A stretch of 64,000 nt of DNA from Bradyrhizobium guangzhouense (GCF_004114955.1 NZ_CP030053.1:6200001-6264000); one strand, 5' to 3'; numbered from the stretch's first letter, positions 54,392 to 63,789 are shown. Notes: a model not told the origin generated them from the letters alone. Numbers and translations: made by a program.

Positions 54392-54591
54392 CGTTCTCGT
54401 CCCCTGTCCTCTGCCCGGTTTGTTCAAATAGACAGCGACAGGTTCATAATTGGTTAGCAACTCGATGGTTCCGCATGCTGCTTCGCAGGGACCAGCCATC
54501 TCGGGGAGGCTTATGGCAGTCACCCCGAATCGCGTCCATAGCGCGCGGGCAACACTCGCGCGCTGATTTCGCCGTTCATCCTGGAACTGGC

Positions 54592-55071
54592 CTAAGCGCT
54601 CTTCCGCATCGGCACGAAGGCGCTGGCGGTGATGGAATAGACCTCCTCGCCGCGCTGGTTGGTGCCGGTGGTGCGGGCAGTCAGGATGCCCCAGCCCGGT
54701 CGCGAGGCGGAGCTGCGCTTGTCGATGACGATGTTGGAATAGCTGATGGTGTCGCCGGCGAGCACCGGCTTGATCCAGCGCAGGTCGCGAAAGCCCGGCG
54801 ACGGCCCCCATACCGCGACCTCCTCGCCGCGCTCAACGGCTTCGCGCGCCAGGCGCTGGCCGTCGGCGACAAGCAGGCTCATACAGGCCGAACCGACATG
54901 CCAGCCGGAGGCGGCGAGCCCGCCGAACAGCGAGTTCTTGCCCTCGTCCTCGTCGAGGTGAAAGCGCTGCGGATCGAACTTCGCGGCGAAGGTCTTGATC
55001 GACTCCGCCGTGAAATCATAGCTGCCGATGTCGCGGCGCTGTCCGATCTCGATCTCTTCGAAGAACCGCAT
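54592..55071 (-). CDS. MaoC-family dehydratase, second of a pair
   Basis: A 159-residue hot-dog-fold protein starting at the ATG at 55071 (MRFFEEIEIGQRRDIGSYDF). The motif AAKFDPQRFHLDEDEG places the Asp and His of R-specific enoyl-CoA hydratases. SGWHVGSACMSL follows, then KPVLAGDTISYSNIVIDK. Its start overlaps the last base of the upstream MaoC gene's stop (ATGA-like). The two are translated together and may form a heterodimer. The substrate is unknown. Confidence 0.88.
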   Translation of the reverse strand: MRFFEEIEIGQRRDIGSYDFTAESIKTFAAKFDPQRFHLDEDEGKNSLFGGLAASGWHVGSACMSLLVADGQRLAREAVERGEEVAVWGPSPGFRDLRWIKPVLAGDTISYSNIVIDKRSSASRPGWGILTARTTGTNQRGEEVYSITASAFVPMRKSA

Positions 55072-55523
55072 CAGACCGCTCCCGCGCGCCGCTCGATCAG
55101 GATCGGCGAGGTCATTTCGCCCAGCGCTTCGCCCTTGGCGTTGCGCACCGTGCATTTGAACTTGACGATGCCGAGGTGCGGCCGGCTCTTCGAGGTGCGC
55201 GCCTCGACCACGTCGACATCGAGCATGAGGTCGTCTCCCGGCCTCAGCGGCGAGAGCCAACGTACCTCGTCGACCCCCGGAGATCCCAGCGAGGCGGCGC
55301 GGGTAATGAAGCCGTCGGCCATCATCCGCATCATCAGCGAGCAGAGGTGCCAGCCCGAGCCCGACAGGCCACGCAGCATGCTCTTGCTCGCGGCCTCCTC
55401 GTCCAGATGCATCGGCTGCGGATCGAACTCGGCGGCAAACGCCAAGATCTCGTCGCGGGTGACATGGCGCGGGCCGAACGTTCCGTAGCGGCCGGGAGGG
55501 AAATCTTCGAAGGTCAGGGTCAT
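55071..55523 (-). CDS. MaoC-family dehydratase, first of a pair
   Basis: A 150-residue hot-dog-fold protein starting at the ATG at 55523 (MTLTFEDFPPGRYGTFGPRH). It has EFDPQPMHLDEEAASKSMLR, with the Asp and His of the hydratase-2 motif, and SGWHLCSLMMRMMADGF. It ends SPILIERRAGAV. Sequence similarity to the next gene is plain over its full length, so the pair arose by duplication. Such paired MaoC proteins often act on enoyl-CoA in side branches of fatty-acid or sterol breakdown. Confidence 0.88.
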   Translation of the reverse strand: MTLTFEDFPPGRYGTFGPRHVTRDEILAFAAEFDPQPMHLDEEAASKSMLRGLSGSGWHLCSLMMRMMADGFITRAASLGSPGVDEVRWLSPLRPGDDLMLDVDVVEARTSKSRPHLGIVKFKCTVRNAKGEALGEMTSPILIERRAGAV

Positions 55524-55677
55524 CTTGGAAAAGCTTTGCGGGAAGGACAGATTGTGGCCGCACTTTGCGGCAATCTCAACCCGCCGGCCCGCATGGCTCG
55601 TGCTACATTCGGCGAGTCGGCCTGCCCTCATTGTCGGATCGGCGCGGCCGGGGGCACCATCTGCCCGGGGGAGAGAG

Positions 55678-55974
55678 ATGTTTTCATTCAGCGATCTGTT
55701 TCAGTGGGACCGCTTCATCACGCCGACGATCATCAAGACCTTCTACTGGCTGGTGATCGGCGTGATCTGCCTGTTCGGCCTCTCCGGAATCTTCGCCGGC
55801 CTCACCGCGATGGCCATCAGCCCGTTTGCCGGTTTCCTGGTCGTGCTGGAATCGATTGCAGGCGTGGTCGTCGGCGTCGTGTTCTCGCGCATCGCCGCGG
55901 AATTGATCCTGATCGTGTTCCGCATCAACGAGCATCTCGGCGCGATCAGGGATCAGGGCGGCGGGATTCGGTGA
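55678..55974 (+). CDS. DUF4282 membrane protein
   Basis: A 98-residue protein starting at the ATG at 55678, behind GGGGGAGAGAG. It begins MFSFSDLFQWDRFITPTIIK and continues TFYWLVIGVICLFGLSGIFA. Two long hydrophobic helices (GVICLFGLSGIFAGLTAM and FAGFLVVLESIAGVVVGVVF) and the ending RINEHLGAIRDQGGGIR fit DUF4282. It is divergent from the MaoC pair. The function is unknown. Confidence 0.85.
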   Translation: MFSFSDLFQWDRFITPTIIKTFYWLVIGVICLFGLSGIFAGLTAMAISPFAGFLVVLESIAGVVVGVVFSRIAAELILIVFRINEHLGAIRDQGGGIR

Positions 55975-55983
55975 TAGCTCTCG

Positions 55984-56106
55984 TGTCCCGGACGCGGCGC
56001 GGCATGAAATGACGCGACGCAGAGCCGGGACCCATGGATCCGCGACCAAGATTCCCGGGCCCCGGCTCTGCAGCGCACCGCAAGGCCTGCGCTGCGTCCG
56101 GGGCAC
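55984..56106. repeat. Dispersed palindromic repeat (GTGTCCCGGACGCG type)
   Basis: GTGTCCCGGACGCGGCGCGG at the left is matched by GCGCTGCGTCCGGGGCACG at the right. Inner modules are GCAGAGCCGGGACCCATGG and CCCCGGCTCTGC. It fills the gap between the DUF4282 and acyltransferase genes. Confidence 0.8.
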
Positions 56107-56251
56107 GAAATCGCGCTAGGTATCAAACCCAACATGGGCCGCCACTGAGACGGGCGCACCAGCCGCGACGTCGTTCTTCACCGCGTATTTACGTGCGGAT
56201 GCGAGGCTCGGCGCGAGAGGCGGGCCGCCGCAAGGGTCAGGAGCGAATGTC

Positions 56252-56812
56252 GTGGGCAAGATCGAGAACCCGGTGCTGCGGGCCGGTGCGCTCCTGTTCT
56301 TCGCCTGTGTGCGCGCCTGGCTGACGGTGCGGTACGGCCGCCGGCTCCAACTCGGACCCGGGATCGTGTTCAAGGGTTGGCTGGTGCTCGGTCGCGGCGT
56401 CCGGGTGTCGATCGGTGCGAACTGCCGGATCGGCAAGCGCGTGCTCATCACCGGGCATGGTCAGGTGACGGTCGGCAATGACACCTTGCTCAACGGCTGC
56501 TGGATCGGCTGCGCGCAGCAGGTCGACATCGGGTCGTCTTGCCTGATCAGCGACTGCGACATCGTCGACACGGACTTTCACAATCTTCCCCCGCGGCTTC
56601 GGCACGCGCCTGCGGTTGGGCGGGCCGTCGCCCCGGTGCACATCGGGGACAATGTGTGGGTGGGTGCGCGCTCGATCGTGCTCAAGGGAGTGACGATCGG
56701 CGACCACTCGGTCGTGGGCGCCGGAGCGGTGGTGCGTGAGGACGTCGCCTCGCGCGTGGTCGTCGCCGGGAATCCGGCTGTTGTCGTCAAGCATTTCCGC
56801 GACGACGAATAA
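56252..56812 (+). CDS. Hexapeptide-repeat acyltransferase (WbbJ/LpxA-like fold)
   Basis: A 186-residue protein starting at a GTG at 56252, behind AGGAGCGAATGTC. After a hydrophobic N-terminus (ALLFFACVRAWLTVRYGRRL) come left-handed beta-helix repeats: GPGIVFKGWLVLGRGVRVSI, GANCRIGKRVLITGHGQVTV and GNDTLLNGCWIGCAQQVDIG. The acyltransferase His and loop are VDTDFHNLPPRL. HIGDNVWVGARSIVLKGVTI and VVGAGAVVREDVA follow. It probably acetylates a polysaccharide or sugar. It is isolated from any sugar cluster. Confidence 0.88.
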   Translation: MGKIENPVLRAGALLFFACVRAWLTVRYGRRLQLGPGIVFKGWLVLGRGVRVSIGANCRIGKRVLITGHGQVTVGNDTLLNGCWIGCAQQVDIGSSCLISDCDIVDTDFHNLPPRLRHAPAVGRAVAPVHIGDNVWVGARSIVLKGVTIGDHSVVGAGAVVREDVASRVVVAGNPAVVVKHFRDDE

Positions 56813-56865
56813 GCAGGCGCGGACGCGGTGGGGCGCGCGGTCAGGCGGCGGAGTGCGGTGAGGTT

Positions 56866-56970
56866 CGTCATTCCGGGGCGCGCGCAGCGCGAACCCGGAA
56901 TCTATCGAGCGCCAGAGTGAATCGTGCAATGGATTCCGGGCTCGCGCCAGGAGGCGCGCCCCGGAATGAC
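56866..56970. repeat. Dispersed repeat, family A, full copy
   Basis: CGTCATTCCGGGGCGCGCGC at the left and GGCGCGCCCCGGAATGACAG at the right, with GGAATCTATCG and ATGGATTCCGGGCTCGCGCC inside. It lies between the acyltransferase gene and ychF. Confidence 0.8.
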
Positions 56971-56979
56971 AGCAAGCTC

Positions 56980-58077
56980 TTACGTATTGAACCTGAAATG
57001 CATCACGTCGCCGTCGGCGACGACGTATTCCTTGCCTTCGAGCCGCAGCTTGCCGGCATCGCGGGCGCCGGCTTCGCCGCCCAGCGCGACGTAGTCGTCA
57101 TACGCAATCGTCTCGGCGCGGATGAAGCCCTTTTCGAAATCGGTGTGGATCACGCCGGCCGCGCCGGGCGCCTTGGTGCCGCGATGGATGGTCCAGGCGC
57201 GCGCTTCCTTCGGTCCTACCGTGAAATAGGTGATGAGCTCGAGCAGCCGGTAGCCGGCGCGGATCAGACGATCGAGACCCGCTTCTTCCAGACCCAGCGT
57301 CTCCAGGAAGTCGGCACGCTCCTCACGCGAGATCGTCGCGATCTCGGATTCGATTTTTGCCGAGATGACGACGGCAACCGCGCCCTCCTTGGCCGCCTGC
57401 TCTTCGACCGCCTTGGAGAAGGCATTGCCTGATGCAGCCGAGCCCTCCTCGACGTTGCAGACGTAGAGGACCGGCTTCGACGACAGCAGGCCGAGCATCG
57501 AGAACGCCCGTTCCTCTTCGGCCTTGCGCTCGACCAGGCGCGCAGGCTTGCCGTCGCGCAGCAGCACCAGCGTGCGGTTGACGAGGTCGAGCTGCTCCTT
57601 GGCGTCCTTGTCGTTGCCCTTGGCCTTCTTGGTCAGATTGTCGACGCGTTTCTCGAGGCTGTCGAGGTCGGCGAGCATCAGTTCGGTCTCGATGGTCTCG
57701 ATGTCGGCAAGCGGCGCGATCTTGCCCTCGACATGGGTGATGTCGGAATCCTCGAAGCAGCGCACGACATGCACGATGGCGTCGACCTCGCGAATGTTGG
57801 CGAGGAACTGGTTGCCGAGGCCTTCGCCCTTGGAAGCGCCGCGCACGAGGCCGGCGATGTCGACGAAGGTCAGCCGGGTCGGGATGATCTGCGCCGATTT
57901 GGCGATCGCCGCCAGCTTGTCGAGCCGCGGATCGGGCACCGCGACCTCGCCGACATTGGGCTCGATGGTGCAGAACGGATAGTTCGCGGCTTGCGCCGCG
58001 GCCGTCTCGGTCAGCGCGTTGAACAAGGTCGACTTGCCGACATTGGGCAATCCGACGATTCCGCATTTGAATCCCAT
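56980..58077 (-). CDS. ychF: Redox-regulated ribosome-binding GTPase/ATPase YchF
   Basis: A 365-residue Obg-like P-loop protein. G1 is [19 protein letters not shown], and [20 protein letters not shown] holds switch II. The helical coiled domain lies near residues 130-200. The TGS domain at the end contains [20 protein letters not shown], then [20 protein letters not shown] and [18 protein letters not shown]. YchF binds the 70S ribosome and hydrolyses ATP. It follows pth and rplY in the same direction, a conserved order, though the repeat element lies between pth and ychF here. Confidence 0.97.
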   Translation of the reverse strand: MGFKCGIVGLPNVGKSTLFNALTETAAAQAANYPFCTIEPNVGEVAVPDPRLDKLAAIAKSAQIIPTRLTFVDIAGLVRGASKGEGLGNQFLANIREVDAIVHVVRCFEDSDITHVEGKIAPLADIETIETELMLADLDSLEKRVDNLTKKAKGNDKDAKEQLDLVNRTLVLLRDGKPARLVERKAEEERAFSMLGLLSSKPVLYVCNVEEGSAASGNAFSKAVEEQAAKEGAVAVVISAKIESEIATISREERADFLETLGLEEAGLDRLIRAGYRLLELITYFTVGPKEARAWTIHRGTKAPGAAGVIHTDFEKGFIRAETIAYDDYVALGGEAGARDAGKLRLEGKEYVVADGDVMHFRFNT

Positions 58078-58096
58078 CGTGTCCTCTAACGCAGTG

Positions 58097-58240
58097 CGTA
58101 GGGTGGGTTAGCCGTGCAGATGCCGAAGCGCATCTGCTCGGCGTAACCCACCAATTTTTCTGGTCGTGGCATGGTGGGTTACGCCTTGCACCTTCGCTTG
58201 TCGAAGCTTCGGCGGACGTGGTCCGGCTAACCCACCCTAC
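58097..58240. repeat. Palindromic element, family C, 144-bp copy
   Basis: CGTAGGGTGGGTTAGCC to GGCTAACCCACCCTAC, with an inner hairpin (GCAGATGCCGAAGCGCATCTGC). It lies between pth and ychF. Its last bases CCCTAC are GTAGGG on the minus strand, and the TAG there is the stop codon of pth. Confidence 0.88.
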
Positions 58241-58836
58241 TCCTTGTCGTCCTTGGTCAAAAATCCCTTCGCCTGCATCGCCAGATGCACTCTGTTGGCG
58301 AAGGTCGCGTCCGTGCCCTTGGCGATCAGTGCGGCATGCTCGGCCACCGCCTCGCAGAGCGTCGTCACCCAGTCGTTGTCGGCCTTGGCGAAGTCCGACA
58401 GCACGTGGCCATGCACGAGCTCCTTGACGCCGGGATGACCGATACCGAGCCTGACACGGCGGTACTCGTTGCCGATATGCGCCGAGATCGAGCGCAGGCC
58501 GTTGTGGCCGGCGATGCCGCCGCCGATCTTCACCCGCACCTTGCCCGGCGGCAGTTCGAGCTCGTCGTGAAACACCGTGGTATCAGCAGGCGCGATCTTG
58601 AAGAAGCTCGCCGCATCCTGAACGCTGCGGCCGGAGTCGTTCATGTAGGTCGTCGGCTTGAGCAGGATCACGCGCTCCGGTCCGAGCGAGCCTTCCGACG
58701 TCTCGCCCTGAAAGCGACGGCGCCATGGTGAAAAACCATGACGCCGCGCGATCTCGTCCACGGCCATGAAGCCGATATTGTGCCGGTTACGTGCGTATTT
58801 CGCGCCGGGATTGCCGAGCCCAACAAAGAGTCGCAT
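58237..58836 (-). CDS. pth: Peptidyl-tRNA hydrolase
   Basis: A 199-residue enzyme that frees tRNA from stalled peptidyl-tRNA. It begins [20 protein letters not shown], with the catalytic His in [30 protein letters not shown] and [20 protein letters not shown] follow. The typical [30 protein letters not shown] region is intact. It lies 61 bases after rplY, in the same direction. The last residues, TKDDKE, are followed directly by TAG inside the repeat element at 58097-58240. Confidence 0.97.
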   Translation of the reverse strand: MRLFVGLGNPGAKYARNRHNIGFMAVDEIARRHGFSPWRRRFQGETSEGSLGPERVILLKPTTYMNDSGRSVQDAASFFKIAPADTTVFHDELELPPGKVRVKIGGGIAGHNGLRSISAHIGNEYRRVRLGIGHPGVKELVHGHVLSDFAKADNDWVTTLCEAVAEHAALIAKGTDATFANRVHLAMQAKGFLTKDDKE

Positions 58837-58897
58837 GACGCGGCGCGCCCCTCGGCCGGCACGCGATCAAAGACCGCGCGCCAGCTGTTCTGAAGGA

Positions 58898-59623
58898 TTA
58901 CTTCTTCTTGTCGCCGCCGGCCGGAGCCTTGGCAGCAGCGGCCGGAGCAGCAGCACCCGCAGCCGGAGCCGCACCAGCAGCCGGAGCAGCAGCGCCCGCG
59001 GCCGGAGCCGCGCCACCGGCAGCCGCCGCAGCTGCGGCCTTCTGCTCTTCAGCGTAGCCTGACGGCGGCACGATGGTGACGAGGGTCGCGTCCTCGCGGG
59101 TCAGCGCCTTGACGCCGGCCGGAAGCTTGACGTCCGCCAGATGCAAGGAGTGACCGATTTCCAGCGAGCCGACATCGGCCTCGATGTACTGCGGAATGCT
59201 CTCGACACCGCATTCGAGTTCGATGGCGTGGGCGACGATGTTGACCGTGCCGCCGCGCTTCACGCCCGGGGACGTTTCCGCCTTCACGACATGCAGCGGG
59301 ACGCTGATGCGGATGGTGGCGCCTTCGCCGAGGCGCATGAAATCGACGTGGATCGGGAAGTCCTTGACCGGGTCGAGGTGGTAGTCGCGCGGAATCACGC
59401 GGTGCTTCTTGCCCTCGAGATCGATGTCGACCAGCGTGGTCAGGAACCGGCCGGCGAGGATGCGCTGGCGCAGTTCACGATCTTCGATCGAGATCGTGAC
59501 GGGGGGCTGGTTGTTGCCATAGATCACTCCGGGCACGCGCCCGGCGCGACGCTCAGCCCGGGCGGCCCCCTTGCCGCTCTTCGGACGCGCGGTCGCCTTC
59601 AATTCCTTGACGGTCGTCGCCAT
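58898..59623 (-). CDS. rplY: 50S ribosomal protein L25 (general stress protein CTC)
   Basis: A 241-residue L25 of the long CTC type that binds 5S rRNA. The N-terminal RNA-binding domain begins MATTVKELKATARPKSGKGA and continues AARAERRAGRVPGVIYGNNQ. The TL5 domain has FPIHVDFMRLGEGATIRISV and SIPQYIEADVGSLEIGHSLH. The last 45 residues are an Ala/Gly/Pro low-complexity tail ending GGDKKK. It heads the rplY-pth unit. Confidence 0.96.
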   Translation of the reverse strand: MATTVKELKATARPKSGKGAARAERRAGRVPGVIYGNNQPPVTISIEDRELRQRILAGRFLTTLVDIDLEGKKHRVIPRDYHLDPVKDFPIHVDFMRLGEGATIRISVPLHVVKAETSPGVKRGGTVNIVAHAIELECGVESIPQYIEADVGSLEIGHSLHLADVKLPAGVKALTREDATLVTIVPPSGYAEEQKAAAAAAAGGAAPAAGAAAPAAGAAPAAGAAAPAAAAKAPAGGDKKK

Positions 59624-59652
59624 AGTCTAAGTCCTTGTTTTTGCAAAAGTTA

Positions 59653-59673
59653 ATGGGCCGCAGCGCGGCCCAT
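59653..59673. promoter_or_regulatory. Perfect hairpin 30 bases upstream of rplY
   Basis: ATGGGCCGC, AGC, GCGGCCCAT form a 9-bp perfect stem with a three-base loop. On the minus strand it is followed by TAACTTTTGC, so it could end the ubiK transcript. Its place 30 bases before the rplY start also allows a role in the L25 leader. No choice can be made from the sequence. Confidence 0.4.
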
Positions 59674-59795
59674 GGCATGGTTCGCAGCAAGCCTCCAGGG
59701 GTGCGGGGGCCGCGAACGTGGCGGGCTTTTACCCGGAAGATGCGGAAATGACAAGGAGAATGGGCTGTTGGCCGCCAGCGGGGTCCTACCCGGCT

Positions 59796-60047
59796 CTACC
59801 CGCCCAGCTTGGCCTCCAGCGCCGCGATGCGCGCCTTCAGGGCTTCGTTCTCCTCGCGCGCCAGGCGGGCCATGTCCTTCACCGCCTCGAACTCCTCGCG
59901 CTTGACCAGGTCCATGTCGCGCAGGAATTTTTCGGCCTGGTTGCGCAGCACCGTATCGAACTCCCGCTTGGCGCCCTGGGCAGCTCCGGCGGCGTCGTTC
60001 ATCAAGCGGCCGATCTCGTCGAAAAACCGGTTGGTGGTCTGGGTCAT
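59796..60047 (-). CDS. UbiK-family accessory factor (BMFP)
   Basis: An 83-residue protein beginning MTQTTNRFFDEIGRLMNDAA, with two helices. The second helix, DLVKREEFEAVKDMARLARE ENEALKARIAALEAKLGG in two parts, is a leucine-zipper coiled coil. Length and pattern fit the BMFP family. Its E. coli member UbiK assists the aerobic ubiquinone synthesis complex. The gene lies alone, divergent from the dienelactone hydrolase. The assignment is by pattern. Confidence 0.8.
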   Translation of the reverse strand: MTQTTNRFFDEIGRLMNDAAGAAQGAKREFDTVLRNQAEKFLRDMDLVKREEFEAVKDMARLAREENEALKARIAALEAKLGG

Positions 60048-60233
60048 GTCGGTCTCCTGATCGGTCTCTTGTCAGCCTACGATAAACTTTACGCGAACGC
60101 GCAAAAAGACAATGGCAATCCGCGGTGACGGGTTCAAGGGCCGCAGCAGCGGTATCCTTGTCATGCCGCGGTTTCCTTGCAATCGTATTCAACGTCCCTG
60201 CATAACCGGGAATCACAAGGCGGAACGCAAGAC

Positions 60234-60965
60234 ATGATCGAGCAGCAGATCGCTATTCCCACCAAGGACGGTCACACCGCGACCTTCATCGTCCATCCCG
60301 AGCGCGGCGGGCCGTTCCCGGTCATCCTGTTCTACATGGACGCGCCGGCGATCCGCGAGGAGCTGCGCGACATGGCGCGCCGGCTCTCGACCTCGGGCTA
60401 TTACGTGATGCTGCCGAACCTCTATTACCGCTCCGGCGTCATGGAGCTCGGCGCGCTGCCGGCCGACCCGAATTCGCCGGAGCGCAAGCGCATGTTCCAG
60501 CTCATGGCCTCGCTCAACATTCCCATGATCATGGACGACACGCGCGCGCTGCTCACCTATGCCGAGGGCCAGACGGCCGCGAATACGAAAGTCATCGGCG
60601 CTGTCGGCTACTGCATGAGCGGCCGCTACGCCGTCAACGCCGCCACGCATTTCCCTGACAGCGTCAAGGCCGCCGCGTCGATTTACGGAACGCATCTGGC
60701 AACCAACGAGGACAACAGCCCGCATCTCGCCGCCGGCAAGACCCGGGCCGAGCTCTATTTCGCCTGTGCCGAGAGCGACATCTACGCTCCGCCGGAGGTC
60801 ATTGCCAAAGTGGCCGACAGCATGAAGGGCGCAAAGGCCGAGGTCGAGATCTATCCCGGCACCCATCACGGCTTCGCCTTCCCCAGGCGTCCGGTCTATG
60901 ACCGCGACGCCGCCGAGCGGCATTGGGAGCGGCTGCTCGCGCTCTATCGCCGCAATCTCGTGTGA
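60234..60965 (+). CDS. Dienelactone hydrolase family protein
   Basis: A 243-residue alpha/beta hydrolase starting at the ATG at 60234 (MIEQQIAIPTKDGHTATFIV). The nucleophile is Cys in VGYCMSGRYAVNAATHFPDS, as in dienelactone hydrolases, not Ser. The acid lies in ACAESDIYAPPEVIAKVADS. The His lies in YPGTHHGFAFPRRPVYD. It cleaves small lactones or carboxylic esters of chloroaromatic or sugar breakdown. No ring-cleavage genes lie nearby. lgt follows 15 bases later. Confidence 0.92.
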   Translation: MIEQQIAIPTKDGHTATFIVHPERGGPFPVILFYMDAPAIREELRDMARRLSTSGYYVMLPNLYYRSGVMELGALPADPNSPERKRMFQLMASLNIPMIMDDTRALLTYAEGQTAANTKVIGAVGYCMSGRYAVNAATHFPDSVKAAASIYGTHLATNEDNSPHLAAGKTRAELYFACAESDIYAPPEVIAKVADSMKGAKAEVEIYPGTHHGFAFPRRPVYDRDAAERHWERLLALYRRNLV

Positions 60966-60980
60966 ATCTAGAAGGCCTTG

Positions 60981-61823
60981 ATGCTTTTCCTGCTGATCGA
61001 CTTCCCCAAGTTCAAGCCCATTGCCTTCGAGATCGGTCCGTTCGCGATCCGCTGGTACGCGCTCGGCTACATCTGTGGGATCACGTTTGGCTGGTTCTAT
61101 GCGCGCTCGCTGTTGAAGAAGCAGCGCCTGTGGGGCGGGCCGGCGCCGATCTCGCTGGTGCAGATCGACGACTTCATCCTGTGGGTGACGCTCGGCATCA
61201 TCGTCGGCGGACGCACCGGTTACGTGCTGTTCTACAATCTACCCTTCTTCGTCGAGCATCCGGCTGCCATCTTCAAATTGTGGGAAGGCGGCATGTCCTT
61301 CCACGGCGGCTTCCTCGGCTGTGTCGTGGCGGTGATGTGGTTCGCCCGAAAGAATGGCATCTCGATCCTGTCGCTCGGCGACATCACTTGCGGCGTTGCG
61401 CCGATCGGGATTTTCCTGGTGCGGCTGACCAACTTCATCAATGGCGAGCTGTGGGGCCGCCCAGCCGACCCCGGCCTGCCCTGGGCCATGATTTTCCCGA
61501 CCGGCGGTGACGTGCCGCGCCATCCGAGCCAGCTTTATGAAGCCGGCATGGAGGGCCTCCTGCTGTTCATCGTGCTCGCGGTGATGATCCGGATGGGTGC
61601 CTTGAAGCGGCCGGGGCTGATCCTCGGCAGCTTCATCCTGATCTACGGCCTGACGCGGATCATCGGCGAGCATTTCCGGGAGCCGGACGTCCAACTCGGC
61701 TACCTCTGGGGCGGATTAACCATGGGCATGCTGTTGTCGATCCCGATGCTTATTGTCGGCGGCGTACTTATTGTACTGGCGGTGCGGCGCGGTGCGCCGC
61801 AGCCGGTCAAGACTGTTCAATAA
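60981..61823 (+). CDS. lgt: Prolipoprotein diacylglyceryl transferase
   Basis: A 280-residue membrane enzyme that adds diacylglycerol to the lipobox Cys of lipoproteins. It starts at the ATG at 60981 ([20 protein letters not shown]), behind AGAAGGCC. Seven membrane helices are seen. Conserved parts are [60 protein letters not shown] and [16 protein letters not shown]. The last is the Lgt signature. It overlaps the same unit as the methyltransferase and pgeF genes. A lipoprotein gene begins at 63852. Confidence 0.97.
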   Translation: MLFLLIDFPKFKPIAFEIGPFAIRWYALGYICGITFGWFYARSLLKKQRLWGGPAPISLVQIDDFILWVTLGIIVGGRTGYVLFYNLPFFVEHPAAIFKLWEGGMSFHGGFLGCVVAVMWFARKNGISILSLGDITCGVAPIGIFLVRLTNFINGELWGRPADPGLPWAMIFPTGGDVPRHPSQLYEAGMEGLLLFIVLAVMIRMGALKRPGLILGSFILIYGLTRIIGEHFREPDVQLGYLWGGLTMGMLLSIPMLIVGGVLIVLAVRRGAPQPVKTVQ

Positions 61824-61844
61824 TTCATTTCGAGAAAGCACGCC

Positions 61845-62963
61845 GTGACTGACCAGTCGCTACTCAACGAGATCAAGGCGCTGATCAAATCCTCAGGCCC
61901 CATGCCGGTCTGGCGATACATGGAGACGTGCCTGATGCATCCGCGCTACGGCTATTACGTCTCGCGCGATCCGCTCGGGCGCGAGGGCGACTTCACCACC
62001 TCGCCCGAAGTCAGCCAGATGTTCGGCGAGCTCTTGGGGTTATGGACCGCCTCGGTCTGGAAGCAGATGGGCTCGCCGCAATCCCTGCGCCTGATCGAGC
62101 TCGGTCCCGGCCGCGGCACCATGATGGCGGACGCATTGCGCGCGCTTCGCGTGCTGCCGCCGCTCTATCAGGGGCTCAGCATTCATCTGGTCGAGGTCAA
62201 TCCGGTGCTGCGCGAGCGGCAAAGTGCGACATTGTCGAGCGTGCGCAACAGCATCACCTGGCACGACAGCATCGACGACGTGCCTGATGGTCCGAGCGTC
62301 ATCCTCGCCAACGAATATTTCGACGTGTTGCCGATCCACCAGATGGTGAAGCGCGAAAGCGGCTGGCACGAGCGCGTGATCGAGATCGATCCCAACGGCA
62401 AGCTTCAGTTCGGCGCGGCATCCGAGCCGACACCGCGCTTCGACGTGCTGCTGCCGCCTTTGGTGCGGGCGGCGCCTGTCGGTGCGGTGTTCGAATGGCG
62501 GCCCGATACCGAGATCATGAAGCTCGCCACCCGCGTGCGCGACCAGGACGGCGCCGCGCTGATCATCGATTACGGCCATCTGCGCAGCGATGCCGGGGAC
62601 ACCTTCCAGGCCATCGCGCGCCACACCTTCACCGATCCCTTGAAGGCGCCGGGCCAGGCCGACGTCACCGCCCATGTCGACTTCCAGGCGCTGGCGCGGG
62701 CAGCCGAAGACGTCGGCGCCCGTGTGCACGGGCCGGTGACGCAGGGCGATTTCCTCAAACGCGTCGGCATCGACACCCGCGCGGCCGCGCTGATGCAGAA
62801 GGCGACGCCCGAAGTTGCCACCGACATTTCCGTGGCGCTGAAGCGGCTGACCGACTCGGGGCGCAGCGGCATGGGGTCGATGTTCAAGGTGCTCGGCATC
62901 TCCGAACCAAGATTGACCGGCCTCGCCGGCCTCAGCGATCTCGAACAGGCCGGAGGCAATTGA
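61845..62963 (+). CDS. MidA/NDUFAF7-like SAM-dependent methyltransferase
   Basis: A 372-residue protein starting at a GTG at 61845. It carries the DUF185 fold of mitochondrial complex I assembly factors. The conserved region is PRYGYYVSRDPLGREGDFTT, then SPEVSQMFGELLGLWTASVW. The SAM motif is LIELGPGRGTMMADALRALR, with a later VILANEYFDVLPIHQM. In mitochondria NDUFAF7 dimethylates an Arg of a complex I subunit. In bacteria the target is not settled. Its end overlaps pgeF by one base (TGATG). Confidence 0.9.
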   Translation: MTDQSLLNEIKALIKSSGPMPVWRYMETCLMHPRYGYYVSRDPLGREGDFTTSPEVSQMFGELLGLWTASVWKQMGSPQSLRLIELGPGRGTMMADALRALRVLPPLYQGLSIHLVEVNPVLRERQSATLSSVRNSITWHDSIDDVPDGPSVILANEYFDVLPIHQMVKRESGWHERVIEIDPNGKLQFGAASEPTPRFDVLLPPLVRAAPVGAVFEWRPDTEIMKLATRVRDQDGAALIIDYGHLRSDAGDTFQAIARHTFTDPLKAPGQADVTAHVDFQALARAAEDVGARVHGPVTQGDFLKRVGIDTRAAALMQKATPEVATDISVALKRLTDSGRSGMGSMFKVLGISEPRLTGLAGLSDLEQAGGN

Positions 62964-63730
62964 TGACCCTGACTTCGTCACTGCTGTCGGCAGTGCCCGG
63001 CCTGCGCCATTGCTTCTTCACGCGCGAAGGCGGCGTCTCCAGCGGCATCTATTCCGCGCTGAACGGTGGGCTCGGCTCCAACGACGATCAGGCCCTCGTC
63101 GCCGAGAACCGCCGTCGCATGGCCGAGCATGTCGGGGTCGCGGCCGACCGTTTCCTCAGCCTGCACCAGATCCACTCGCCCGACGTGCTCATCGCCGACG
63201 CGCCGTGGCCGAGCGGCCCGCGGCCGAAGGGCGATGCGATGGTCACCAAAATGCCGGGCATTGCGCTCGGCGTCTCCACAGCCGATTGCGGTCCGGTGCT
63301 GTTCGTCGATCCCAATGCGCGAATCATCGGCGGCGCCCATGCCGGCTGGAAAGGTGCGCTGACGGGCGTGCTGGAATCCACTGTCACGGCGATGGAGACG
63401 CTCGGGGCCACACGCAGCGGCATCATCGCCGCGATCGGGCCCTTGATCCGCCAGGACAGCTATGAGGTCGGCAACGAGTTCGTGGCGCGCTTCATCGAGG
63501 CCGACGCGGAAAATGCGATGTTCTTCATTCCATCGGCGCGCGAGGGCCATGCGATGTTCGACCTGGCCGGCTTCATCCGCAGGCGCCTTGAAGCCGCCGG
63601 CATTCTGATGATCGACGACCTTGGTCTGGACACCTACGCCGACGAACGCTTCTTCAGCTATCGCCGCTCCGTGCATCGCAAAGAGCCGGACTATGGGCGG
63701 CACATCCATGCGATCGCGCTGGAAGCGTGA
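62963..63730 (+). CDS. pgeF: Peptidoglycan editing factor / polyphenol-oxidase fold protein
   Basis: A 255-residue YfiH-family protein. It starts at the ATG at 62963, inside TGATG. Copper/zinc-type residues occur in LHQIHSPDVLIADAPWPSGP and GVSTADCGPVLFVDPNARII. GGAHAGWKGALTGVLESTVT, GPLIRQDSYEVGNEF and DTYADERFFSYRRSVHRKEP follow. Family members have been shown to edit peptidoglycan and to have purine nucleoside activity. It is translationally coupled with the methyltransferase gene. Confidence 0.93.
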   Translation: MTLTSSLLSAVPGLRHCFFTREGGVSSGIYSALNGGLGSNDDQALVAENRRRMAEHVGVAADRFLSLHQIHSPDVLIADAPWPSGPRPKGDAMVTKMPGIALGVSTADCGPVLFVDPNARIIGGAHAGWKGALTGVLESTVTAMETLGATRSGIIAAIGPLIRQDSYEVGNEFVARFIEADAENAMFFIPSAREGHAMFDLAGFIRRRLEAAGILMIDDLGLDTYADERFFSYRRSVHRKEPDYGRHIHAIALEA

Positions 63731-63747
63731 ACACAACAGAAACCCCG

Positions 63748-63789
63748 TGTCATTCCGGGGCGATGCGAGGCGTCGGACCCGGAAGGACA
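63748..63789. repeat. Dispersed repeat, family A, short copy
   Basis: TGTCATTCCGGGGCGATGCG and GGCGTCGGACCCGGAAGGAC are imperfect palindromic halves in the gap between pgeF and the lipoprotein gene. Confidence 0.6.
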
